NCBI GenBank assembly: GCA_902767775.1
Contig: CACXIP010000005.1
Coordinates: forward strand, 124,001-188,000
From: an uncultured Prevotellaceae bacterium
Lineage (GTDB): Bacteria; Bacteroidota; Bacteroidia; Bacteroidales; Bacteroidaceae
Direction of reading: 5' to 3'
DNA length: 64,000 bases
The translations under genes were made by a program, and so were the position numbers. The notes under the pieces are model-generated. The model was not told the DNA's origin. It saw nothing but the letters and a program-made list of their open reading frames with translations, and did not search any database. This document shows, one piece after another, positions 44,219 through 53,099 of the stretch; the first letter of the stretch is position 1, and the number at the start of each line of letters is the position of its first letter.

Positions 44219-46912
44219 ATGATCAAAAGAAGCAAATCTAATCACCACCTGACGACGACACTGATGAGGACACTGCTGTTGGTCCTTCTGATGATGACGG
44301 CAGTGGCGGTGGAGGGAAAGGTGAAAGTGAAGAATGTCACCCCCCAGACCACCTATGCCGCATCACGGCTGAGCACAGTGGACCCACGGTTGAGCATCAC
44401 CATCACCGTCAGCGGCAAGGGAGAAGCGGAAGGATTCACCCTCATCCGAAAAGGCAAGAAAATCAGCATCACCGGCAACGACGGCAACGGAGCCATCTAC
44501 GGAGCCAACCGATTGTTGGAACTCTATCAGGCCGACCCCACCCTCAGCACGCTATCCATCGTCAGGGAGGTGCCCGAGATGAAACTCCGCGGCGCCTGCG
44601 TGGGGTTGCAGAAGACGGAATACCTGCCCGGTCACCGCGTGTATGAGTATCCCTACACCCCCGAGAACTTCCCCTGGTTTTACGACAAGGAGCTGTGGAC
44701 CCGTTACCTCGACATGCTGGCGGAGAACAACATGAACGCCGTCTATCTGTGGAACGGCCATCCCTTTGCCTCACTCGTCAAGCTCGACGACTATCCCTTC
44801 GCCCCTGAGGTGGACGATACCACGATGCAGAAAAACCAGGATATGTTTGCCTTCCTCACCACCGAGGGCAACCGCCGCGGCATCCGCATCATCCAGATGT
44901 TCTACAACATCATCGTCTCCAAACCCTTCGCCGACCACTACGGCATCAAGACACAGGACCGCAACCGGCCCATCACGCCGCTCATCGCCGACTACACCAG
45001 GAAGTCCATCGCTGCCTTCGTGCAGAAATACCCAGACGTGGGTTTCCTCGTATGTCTGGGCGAGGCGATGTCGGGCATCGACAACGACATCAAATGGATG
45101 ACGGAGACCATCATCCCCGGCATCAAGGACGGACTGGCTGCCTCGGGGCGCACCGACACACCACCCATCATCCTGAGGTCGCACGACACCGACGGACCGA
45201 CAGTGCTTGGGAAGTCGCTGCCCCTCTACCCCAACATCTACACGATGAGCAAATACACGGGAGAGAGCCTGACCACCTACGAGCCTGGCGGACCGTGGGG
45301 CGAGACACACAGAAAACTGGCTGCCGCCGCTCCCATACACATCGACAACGTGCATATCCTCGCCAACCTGGAACCCTGGCGGTGGTCTTCGCCCGCTTTC
45401 GTGCAGAAGACGGTGACCGCCATGCACCGCGTACACCACTCAAAAGGTCTGCACCTCTATCCGCAGGCCTCCTACTGGGACTGGCCCTACACCGCCGACC
45501 GACTGCCCGACGGACAGCGACTGCTGCAGATTGACCGCGACTGGATGTGGTACAAGGCATGGGGCCGCTACGCATGGAACTGCCATCAGGACAAAGACAT
45601 CAGCTTCTGGCAACGACAGTTGGCCGACCATTTCGGCATCGACATGGATGCTGCCGCCCACTTGCTCAAGGCATACGACGAGGTGGGCGAGATAGCACCC
45701 AAACTCATCCGAAGGTTCGGCATCACCGAGGGCAACCGCCAGACCCTGCTCCTGGGCATGAGGATGAGCCAGTTGGTCAACCCCTACAAATACACCATCT
45801 ATCCAGGCTTCTATGAGAGCTGCGGTCCGCAGGGAGAGAAACTCATCGAATATGTGGAGAAGGAATGGAAGCACCAGGCACACCAGGGTGAGATGCCCCT
45901 CGACATCGTGGCAGAGTGCGTAGCACATGGGAAAGCCGCCTCGGAGGCGTTTGAGAAGGTGGCCAACGCACACCCCACCCGCAATGCCGATGAACTGCGC
46001 CGCATCGGACAGGACATCGCCAACTATGCGCTCTTCGCCATGTCGTTCCAGCAGAAAGTGCTGGCAGCACAGCAGGTGCTCAACTACAAATGGACAAAAG
46101 ACATCAGCTATCTCGACAAGGCGGTGCAGCCCTTGGAGAACAGCCTCAACCTGTGGAAGATGCTCGCCTCCCTGACCGACGAGACCTATCTCTACGCCAA
46201 CTCGATGCAGACCGGACAGCGACGCATCCCCATAGGGGGAAACAACGGACGTTACAAGACATGGCGCGAGATGGTGCCCGTCTATGAGGAGGAACTCACC
46301 AACCTCAAGAAGCACATCGCAGAACTCAAAAGTCCAAGAGACGACAGCAAGGCACAGACAATCAGTCCTGCCAAGCCTGCCACCGTCAACCTGATGTATG
46401 CCGGGGCACCTGTCACGGAGAAAGACATCCAAGGACGTTCGCTGTCTAAGCCACAAACAACGGCGCTCACCCGAGGTGCCCTGCTCTATGAGAAGCGCAA
46501 CGAGCGCATCGACTCCATCGCCCCCGAACTGGAGGGACTGCAGGGCATCATCCTCAACCGCGACACCACCCGCACCGAGGGCACCACCATTGTCTTCAGC
46601 TGCGCTCAACCCGTGAATATGCTGGTAGGCTTCTTTGTCGACGATGACTCGAAATATGCCAAACCTCCGAAGTTGGAGACCGACGCCACCGGCAACGAAT
46701 ACGGTCAGGCGGAGCCAATCATCACCAATGCCGTCAACATGACGGGCATGCCCAAGGTGAACATCCATGGCTATCATCTCGGGGCTGGCACACATACCAT
46801 CCATCTGCCAAAGGGCATCATCATGGTGGCCGGCTTCACTACCGACACCCTCCGTCCACGTGACGCAGGTCTGCTTGGTGCGGGCGACGAGGTGGACTGG
46901 CTGTTTAATTGA
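44219..46912 (+). CDS. Secreted alpha-uronidase-like glycoside hydrolase
   Basis: 897 residues with a signal region (LLLVLLMMTAVAVEG, cleavage near 35; an alternative start is at 44264). The N-terminus resembles the alpha-glucuronidase N-domain (TLIRKGKKISITGNDGNGAI, YGANRLLELYQ). It is followed by a TIM barrel with LRGACVGLQKTEYLPGHRVY, NMNAVYLWNGHPFASL, GFLVCLGEAMSGID and LHLYPQASYWDWPY. I associate this with Bacteroidales proteins annotated as alpha-galacturonidase (GH138 is a candidate family). The last ~150 residues are a separate beta-rich module. The substrate, perhaps a galacturonic or glucuronic acid side chain, is inferred. Confidence 0.65.
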   Translation: MIKRSKSNHHLTTTLMRTLLLVLLMMTAVAVEGKVKVKNVTPQTTYAASRLSTVDPRLSITITVSGKGEAEGFTLIRKGKKISITGNDGNGAIYGANRLLELYQADPTLSTLSIVREVPEMKLRGACVGLQKTEYLPGHRVYEYPYTPENFPWFYDKELWTRYLDMLAENNMNAVYLWNGHPFASLVKLDDYPFAPEVDDTTMQKNQDMFAFLTTEGNRRGIRIIQMFYNIIVSKPFADHYGIKTQDRNRPITPLIADYTRKSIAAFVQKYPDVGFLVCLGEAMSGIDNDIKWMTETIIPGIKDGLAASGRTDTPPIILRSHDTDGPTVLGKSLPLYPNIYTMSKYTGESLTTYEPGGPWGETHRKLAAAAPIHIDNVHILANLEPWRWSSPAFVQKTVTAMHRVHHSKGLHLYPQASYWDWPYTADRLPDGQRLLQIDRDWMWYKAWGRYAWNCHQDKDISFWQRQLADHFGIDMDAAAHLLKAYDEVGEIAPKLIRRFGITEGNRQTLLLGMRMSQLVNPYKYTIYPGFYESCGPQGEKLIEYVEKEWKHQAHQGEMPLDIVAECVAHGKAASEAFEKVANAHPTRNADELRRIGQDIANYALFAMSFQQKVLAAQQVLNYKWTKDISYLDKAVQPLENSLNLWKMLASLTDETYLYANSMQTGQRRIPIGGNNGRYKTWREMVPVYEEELTNLKKHIAELKSPRDDSKAQTISPAKPATVNLMYAGAPVTEKDIQGRSLSKPQTTALTRGALLYEKRNERIDSIAPELEGLQGIILNRDTTRTEGTTIVFSCAQPVNMLVGFFVDDDSKYAKPPKLETDATGNEYGQAEPIITNAVNMTGMPKVNIHGYHLGAGTHTIHLPKGIIMVAGFTTDTLRPRDAGLLGAGDEVDWLFN

Positions 46913-47370
46913 ACTGGGAGTTGAGGAGACTGGTTTTCAACCACGAAACTCACGAAAGGGCACGAACCACGGATAGCACGGATGGACACGGATGACAGAC
47001 CTGTGGTCTGGTGATGATAAAAGAGATAATAAAAAAACGCTCCGCTTAGGAAAAAGATAGAAAAAGGCAATCTTGGCGTTTAGTAAAACGAGAAAAGTGC
47101 CAAGGCACTCACAAAAAGGATGAAAAAATTGATGACAAAATTCGTGAGCAATTCTTGATTATTCGTGTGAATATAAAACATAAAATTATCATGTAATTGA
47201 ACACAAATTACATTCATATCACTGCAGGCATGGCGGAGAGACGCCATATATGGACGTCTCTACTACGCCGCACCGCCATTCTTGAAGGGGTATCGTCTAA
47301 ACTCCTAGTCTCCTAGACTCCTAAACTCCTACCCCCAAAAAATCTCAAATCTCAAATCTCAAAATAAATA
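46913..47370. repeat. Intergenic repeat mosaic (variant A, B2, CTCAAAT units)
   Basis: Holds 'CACGAAAC' microrepeats, a divergent copy of A (about 47022-47165, still with AGTGCCAAGGCACT), B2 (core near 47246-47255), 'CTAGACTCCTAAACTCC' units and finally three 'TCTCAAA' units (47342-47365) directly before the next ATG. No gene. Confidence 0.7.
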
Positions 47371-50300
47371 ATGAAGCTTTCTTCCCTCACAGCAACAATA
47401 CTCCTTCTTGGCTGTCTTGCCACAATGGCGCAGACGGTGCCACAGGAGCGTATGCAAGAGATTTATGAGGCATCAGTCACCCCCTACAAATATGGGATGG
47501 TGGTCGCGCCAGAGAGCAATTATTGCAAATACGACTGTCCGACGGTGTTCCGACAAGACGACACATGGTATATGACCTTTGTGTGCTATGACGGAAAGGA
47601 CGGTCAGGACGGGCGGGGCTATGAGACATGGCTCGCCAAGAGTGAAGACTTGCTGCATTGGGAAGTGAAAGGGAAAGTTTTAACCCCCCCCCCTGCCCTC
47701 TCCCAAGGAGGGACGGGAGCATGGGACCAAAACCAAAGGGGTGGTTTTCCTGCGTTGATTGACTACGAGTGGGGCGGCAGCTATGAGATGCAGGCATATA
47801 AGAACAGGCACTGGATGACCTATATCGGCGGACCAGGCACCGGATATGAGGCGGTGAACGCCCCGCTGAGCATCGGCATCGCATCAACAGCCAACGACAT
47901 CACCCTACCCCATCAATGGGACACACAACCGTCGCCGCTGATGAGCTATGATGACACCGACGCACAATGGTGGGAGCAACTGACACAATACAAGAGCACC
48001 ATCTACTGGATTAAGGACAAACGGCTGCGCATCAAGGGCGAGGAGAAATATCCCTTCGTGATGTACTACAATGCAGGGGGCAAGGACGACACCCATCCCA
48101 AGGGGGAGCGCATCGGCATCGCCCTCTCCAAGGACATGAAGCGGTGGAAGCGCTACAGCGGCAACCCCGTCTTCGCCCACGACAGCGACGGCACCATCAC
48201 GGGCGACGCACAACTCGTGCGCATGGGCGACGTGTGGGTGATGTACTACTTCTCTGCCTACAACCCCACACGCGAATACAACGCCTACAACACTTTCGCA
48301 GCCAGTTACGACCTCGTACACTGGCAGGACTGGACGGGACCCGACCTCATCATCCCCTCCAAACCCTACGACGAGATGTTCGCCCACAAGAGTTGTGTGG
48401 TGAGGCACGACGGCGTGGTCTATCACTTCTACTGCGCCGTCAACAACGCCGGACAGCGGGGCATCGCCGTGGCCACCTCGCAGCATCTCGGTGCAAGCGA
48501 GGTGCATTTCCCCGCACCCGAGCCCACCGGACACCGCTATGTGCAATCGCTCAACGATGACTGGGAGGTGACGCATGAAGGCAAGACCTTCCGCTCCGAC
48601 ATCCCCCTCAACCTCGACGACTACTATGGAGCCATCCAACTGGAGCATGGCAACCTGCACGGCAAGGCGACATTTGAAAAAACCTTCCGTGTGCCCGACC
48701 TCAAGGACAAGCATTTTTTCATCCGTTTCGAGGGCGTAGGCACCTATGCCGACATCACGCTCAACGGGCAGTCGCTGGGACGCCATGACATCGGGCGCAC
48801 CACACTGACGCTCGACGTGTCGCCCTATATCCACCCTGGCAGCGACAACCGACTGACTGTGATGGCAGACCATCCCAAGGGCATCACCGACATGCCGTGG
48901 GTGTGCGGCGGATGCAGCAGCGAGTGGGGATTCAGCGAGGGCAGCCAACCCTTCGGCATCTTCCGTCCCGTGGTGCTGGAGGCGACCGACCATGTGCGTG
49001 TGGAACCCTTTGGCGTGCATGTGTGGAACAACTTAGCGTGCGACAGTCTGTTTATCGAGACAGAGGTGCGCAACTACGCCGCCACCCCTATCGCCTTCGA
49101 CCTCGTCAACCGCCTCTGCGAGAAGAGCGGCAAACAGGTCATCCGCCTTACCGAGCATCTTACCCTCGCCGCCGGTGAGACACGCACCATACGGCAACAG
49201 GCAGTATTGGAACAGCCCAAACTATGGAGTCAGGAAAAGCCTTACCTCTACAACGTCAGTACCCTCGTGAAGCGCGACGGCAAGACCACGGAAAGCACCA
49301 GCACGCCCTATGGCATCTGCAGCACGTCGTGGCCGCTGACACGAAACGACGGCGACCAGCGGTTCATGCTCAACGGACAACCTGTCTTCATCAACGGCAC
49401 CTGCGAGTATGAGCATGAGTTCGGCCAGAGCCACGCCTTTTCTCCCGAACAGATAGAGGCACGCATCAAACTGGTGAAGGAGGCCGGATTCAACGCCTTC
49501 CGCGACGCACACCAGCCACACAACCTCTATTACCAGACACTGATTGACCGCGAGGGCATCCTCTGGTGGCCGCAGTTCTCCGCCCACATCTGGTATGACA
49601 CACCGGAGTTCCGCGAGTCGTTCAAACGCCACCTGCGCCAGTGGGTGAAGGAGCGCCGCAACTCCCCCTCCATCATCCTCTGGGGACTGCAGAACGAGAG
49701 TACGCTGCCCCGTGACTTCGCCGAGGAGTGCTGCGCCATCATCCGCGAGATGGACCCACGCTGCGGCACCCAACGTCTCATCACCACCTGCAACGGCGGT
49801 GAGGGCACAGACTGGGACGTGGTGCAGAACTGGAGCGGCACCTATGGCGGTGACCCCGACAACTACGGCAATGAACTGAAACGGAAGGAGCAGCTGCTCA
49901 ACGGCGAATATGGTGCATGGCGCACCCTCGGCAACCACACCGGAGAGGGCTACACCGAGGAGAAGGCTGCCGACCTGTTGCTGAAAAAGGCGCTGTTGGC
50001 AGAGAGTGCCGCCGACAGCGTATGCGGTCATTTCCAGTGGCTGCTCGTGAGCCACGACAACCCCGGACGGCGGCAGCCCGACGAGGGGTTGCGCCGCATC
50101 GACAAGGTGGGACCATTCAACTACAAAGGATTATTTACCATCTGGGAACAGCCATCGGATGCCTACTACCGTTATATGGCACACTACAACCCGCAGCCCA
50201 TCGCTCCCATGACAGCCAAGGTGGATGAGCATATCCTCCAACCAGCAGAGGGCTACACGTATCTCTACCGGCTCAACTGCGGCGGCGACCTCTACAACGA

Positions 50301-51195
50301 CCAATATGGCAACACATGGATGCAGGACGGCAACCAGTGGTCGCACTCCTGGAGCGAGCGGTTTGAAGGGCTCTCACCCTATCAGACCTCGCAGACCCGC
50401 AACGACTCCATCTCATCGCTGCTGTTCCAGACCTCACGTTTCGGCCGACATGCCCTCAGCTATCATTTCCCAGCCGAGGCAGGGAAATACCGCGTGGAAC
50501 TCTTCTTCATCGAGCCCTGGTACCGGCAGCACGACGCAGAGGGACTGCGCCGCTTCGACATCGCCATCAACGGCAAGACCGTTGTCCGCGACCTTGACAT
50601 CTGGGCACAGGCTCACTACGGCAAGCCCTACAAGCGTGTGGTCGATATCAATCATGATGGTGGTGACATCACCATCTCCTTCCCCAAAGTGAGGGCAGGA
50701 CAGGCCATCATCTCTGCGATAGCCATCGCCACTCCCGATGCCCATCAGTCACCAACCTCAAATCTCAAATCTCAAACCTCAAATCTCCAACCTCAAACCT
50801 CAACGATGTGGGCAGACTTTGACAAGGACATCTTGACCAAGACTCCCGACTCACTGTTGCCGCCACGCAGCAACAGCGCCATCGAGGTGGAGGGACGCAA
50901 GGTGAGAGACCGTCTGGAGTGGGATTTCACCGTTGGAGTCGCCAAGGTATATGCCCTGCGCTGGAAATACCACAACGCCATGAAGTCGCGTGTGCTGCAT
51001 GTACGCATCACCGACAACAAGGGAACAGTCTACAAGGATGACGACATCACCTTCCTTCAGACACAGGAGAAGAAGACCAAGCGCAAGATGACAAGCATCA
51101 CCACCGGTTCACAAATCAATGCAGGCACCTATCATGTGGTACTCACCGGCGATGGTATCAGCGACATGCTCTTCGACCCCCTGACGGTGGAGTGA
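47371..51195 (+). CDS. Multi-domain hydrolase: beta-propeller + GH2 + malectin
   Basis: 1274 residues, signal peptide (LATMAQT, about 20). Residues ~35-385 look like a five-bladed GH43/GH32-type propeller (SNYCKYDCPTVFRQDDTWYM, FAHKSCVVRHDGVVYHFYCA). Then a GH2 sugar-binding domain (FEGVGTYADITLNGQSLG), immunoglobulin-like domain and TIM barrel: acid/base Glu776 in LWGLQNES and nucleophile Glu846 in LLNGEYGAW. A malectin domain (LNCGGDLYND ... MQDGNQW) and a C-terminal beta domain follow. Two catalytic units in one secreted chain suggest stepwise removal of neighbouring sugars. Odd features: a run of ten C at 47684-47693 and an in-frame microrepeat at 50752-50804. Confidence 0.8.
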   Translation: MKLSSLTATILLLGCLATMAQTVPQERMQEIYEASVTPYKYGMVVAPESNYCKYDCPTVFRQDDTWYMTFVCYDGKDGQDGRGYETWLAKSEDLLHWEVKGKVLTPPPALSQGGTGAWDQNQRGGFPALIDYEWGGSYEMQAYKNRHWMTYIGGPGTGYEAVNAPLSIGIASTANDITLPHQWDTQPSPLMSYDDTDAQWWEQLTQYKSTIYWIKDKRLRIKGEEKYPFVMYYNAGGKDDTHPKGERIGIALSKDMKRWKRYSGNPVFAHDSDGTITGDAQLVRMGDVWVMYYFSAYNPTREYNAYNTFAASYDLVHWQDWTGPDLIIPSKPYDEMFAHKSCVVRHDGVVYHFYCAVNNAGQRGIAVATSQHLGASEVHFPAPEPTGHRYVQSLNDDWEVTHEGKTFRSDIPLNLDDYYGAIQLEHGNLHGKATFEKTFRVPDLKDKHFFIRFEGVGTYADITLNGQSLGRHDIGRTTLTLDVSPYIHPGSDNRLTVMADHPKGITDMPWVCGGCSSEWGFSEGSQPFGIFRPVVLEATDHVRVEPFGVHVWNNLACDSLFIETEVRNYAATPIAFDLVNRLCEKSGKQVIRLTEHLTLAAGETRTIRQQAVLEQPKLWSQEKPYLYNVSTLVKRDGKTTESTSTPYGICSTSWPLTRNDGDQRFMLNGQPVFINGTCEYEHEFGQSHAFSPEQIEARIKLVKEAGFNAFRDAHQPHNLYYQTLIDREGILWWPQFSAHIWYDTPEFRESFKRHLRQWVKERRNSPSIILWGLQNESTLPRDFAEECCAIIREMDPRCGTQRLITTCNGGEGTDWDVVQNWSGTYGGDPDNYGNELKRKEQLLNGEYGAWRTLGNHTGEGYTEEKAADLLLKKALLAESAADSVCGHFQWLLVSHDNPGRRQPDEGLRRIDKVGPFNYKGLFTIWEQPSDAYYRYMAHYNPQPIAPMTAKVDEHILQPAEGYTYLYRLNCGGDLYNDQYGNTWMQDGNQWSHSWSERFEGLSPYQTSQTRNDSISSLLFQTSRFGRHALSYHFPAEAGKYRVELFFIEPWYRQHDAEGLRRFDIAINGKTVVRDLDIWAQAHYGKPYKRVVDINHDGGDITISFPKVRAGQAIISAIAIATPDAHQSPTSNLKSQTSNLQPQTSTMWADFDKDILTKTPDSLLPPRSNSAIEVEGRKVRDRLEWDFTVGVAKVYALRWKYHNAMKSRVLHVRITDNKGTVYKDDDITFLQTQEKKTKRKMTSITTGSQINAGTYHVVLTGDGISDMLFDPLTVE

Positions 51196-51222
51196 ACCAA
51201 ACGGTTCATTTGAAATACTCCG

Positions 51223-51642
51223 TCACTCCTTCTTCAGGTAGTCAAATAAGTTAATGGTTCCAGCGTCTTCCTCTATATCCATCCCAGGAACACTCTCCAC
51301 CATACGTGTGGCGCCACTTTCTTTATTGACATAGAAATATGTCAATGCTCCTGTATAACTGCGGAATATCACTTGGTATGCGGAATCGGTTTCCTCGCCC
51401 ATCTCCACATACATGGGGATGCTATCCTCTTCGGCTGGAGTCCAGTCAAACTCACTATGGCAATAGTTATTAATGCCTTCGTAAGCCATGTCTGCCGTTA
51501 TTTCACTCTTTGGGGCATTGCCGTGGCACGAGCACAGCATCAATGCTATCAAAAAGAATGGAAGAACCAGATGTTTGGTCCATGCTTTGAAACCGTCCCT
51601 CATCAGGGGATTCAAGATTTTGTCAGTCAATTTGTTTGTCAT
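51223..51642 (-). CDS. Small lipoprotein, hypothetical
   Basis: 139 residues with a hydrophobic segment and lipobox (LIALMLCSC) preceded by a rather long charged N-region; a start 13 codons further in (ATG at 51603) would give a more typical lipoprotein signal. The mature part is acidic (WTPAEEDSIPMYVEMGEETD) and unassigned. It converges with the hydrolase gene, only 27 bases between stops. Confidence 0.65.
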   Translation of the reverse strand: MTNKLTDKILNPLMRDGFKAWTKHLVLPFFLIALMLCSCHGNAPKSEITADMAYEGINNYCHSEFDWTPAEEDSIPMYVEMGEETDSAYQVIFRSYTGALTYFYVNKESGATRMVESVPGMDIEEDAGTINLFDYLKKE

Positions 51643-52580
51643 AATTCATTTTATTAGGAGTTTAGGAGTTTAGGAGTCTAGGAGTTTAGACATATGCTCT
51701 TTTCTCAGGAGTTTAGAAGTTTGGAGTCTAGGAGTTTAGACGATACCCCTTCAAGAATGGCGGTGCAACGTGGTAGAGACGTCCATATATGGCGTCTCTC
51801 AGTCGTTTGGGGGGTTGGTCGTTTGGGCATATGAATCTTTTGAGGAGTTTAGGAGGGCAATAATAGTTCATAGTTCATAATTCATAGTTCATAGTTCATA
51901 GTTAAATATTAATTATATGCTGCTTTTTTCACACGAATAATCAAGAATTGCTCACGAATTTTTCAAAATTTTTTCATCCTTTTTGTGAGTGCCTTGGCAC
52001 TTTTTCTCGCTTCCCCATACGCCAAGATTGCCTTTTTCTATCTTTTTCCTAAGCGAAGCGTTTTTTTTATTCTCTCTTTCATCACCAGACCACTGGTCTG
52101 TCATCCGTGCTATCCGTGGTTCGTGTCCTTTCATGTTTTTTCTTTCAACATATCATTGCCACAAATTATTCATTAATCATTCAAGTTCAACTTTCATGTT
52201 GTCATGTAGTTAAAGAAGTTATCGCTTCGCTCTGATGTTATCGTATCCATCTTTGTTCCTCAAATGCAAAGCTATGAAAACTTTTTGAATATACAAATAA
52301 AAACATCAAATTCATGAAGAAAACTAAATATCCGAATCATTTTCACCCGCCCTTTTTTCTGCCATCAGCCGTAACGGTCAGGTCGTCATCAACACCAGAA
52401 ACCAGTTCAACACAAAGGCACAGAGATACAGAGTTTTATGACTCTCTGTATCTCTGTTGGGAGTTTGGGAGTTTAGGAGTTTAGACGTATGATTCGCATG
52501 TAGGGGCTTTATCCTTTTGGCATTGTCTCCATGCTATCAGGGGTAATGGCTGAGCAAATGCGAAACTCGAATATTTTGAT
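51643..52580. repeat. Long intergenic repeat mosaic (B2, inverted A, hairpin)
   Basis: No gene in about 940 bases. It starts with 'GGAGTTTAGGAGTCTA' units, B2 (core near 51785-51794), 'GTTCATAGTTCATA' units (51865-51902), a divergent A in reverse (about 51920-52085) and 'ATCCGTG' units. 52200-52400 is unique. An inverted repeat CAGAGATACAGAG / CTCTGTATCTCTG (52421-52456, 10-base loop) lies before another 'GGAGTTTA' unit. Confidence 0.65.
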
Positions 52581-53099
52581 TTACTGCCCCGTTGCCTGCT
52601 TCATCCCATCAAGGAACTGCTGCTGCAACTGTTTGGCGAGTTGGTTGTTGGGGTTGAGTTTCAGGGCCTTCTCGTAGTATTGCATCACATCGAGGTAGTA
52701 GCGCTGCCCATTGTTGGCGGGATCCTGCACGATGCGCACCATGTAGAGAAAGCCGCGGAGGGTGCAGATGTCCGACGGGTCGGCGTTTTTCATCTTCTCC
52801 ATCTGTGAGATGGCCTGCTCCGCCTCAGCCAGCATATTCTCGGCCTGTGGTGCATGGGGATTCATCACCGAGAAGTTAAGGCTCTGCACCGCCATGAGAT
52901 ATTTGGGCTGAATACTGTCGGGAAACATCGCGTCGATGCGCTTCAGTTCTGCCACGCAGTTGAGGACTGCCTCCGGGGTGGGCTGCTCGATTTTGGAGAG
53001 CGACTGGCGGATGAGCGACTGCATGGACGGTTCCTGTGCATGGATGGATAACGATGCCATCAGGAAGAGGACGATGGCTTTAAAAGTTTGAGATGTCAT
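52581..53099 (-). CDS. Periplasmic TPR-like protein
   Basis: 172 residues with a signal peptide (LSIHAQE, about 21) and alpha-helical repeats of TPR type, clearest at the end (YYLDVMQYYEKALKLNPNNQLAKQL). Its start overlaps the 3' end of the TonB-dependent receptor gene by 20 bases, so the two are translationally coupled and probably work at the same outer-membrane site. Confidence 0.75.
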   Translation of the reverse strand: MTSQTFKAIVLFLMASLSIHAQEPSMQSLIRQSLSKIEQPTPEAVLNCVAELKRIDAMFPDSIQPKYLMAVQSLNFSVMNPHAPQAENMLAEAEQAISQMEKMKNADPSDICTLRGFLYMVRIVQDPANNGQRYYLDVMQYYEKALKLNPNNQLAKQLQQQFLDGMKQATGQ

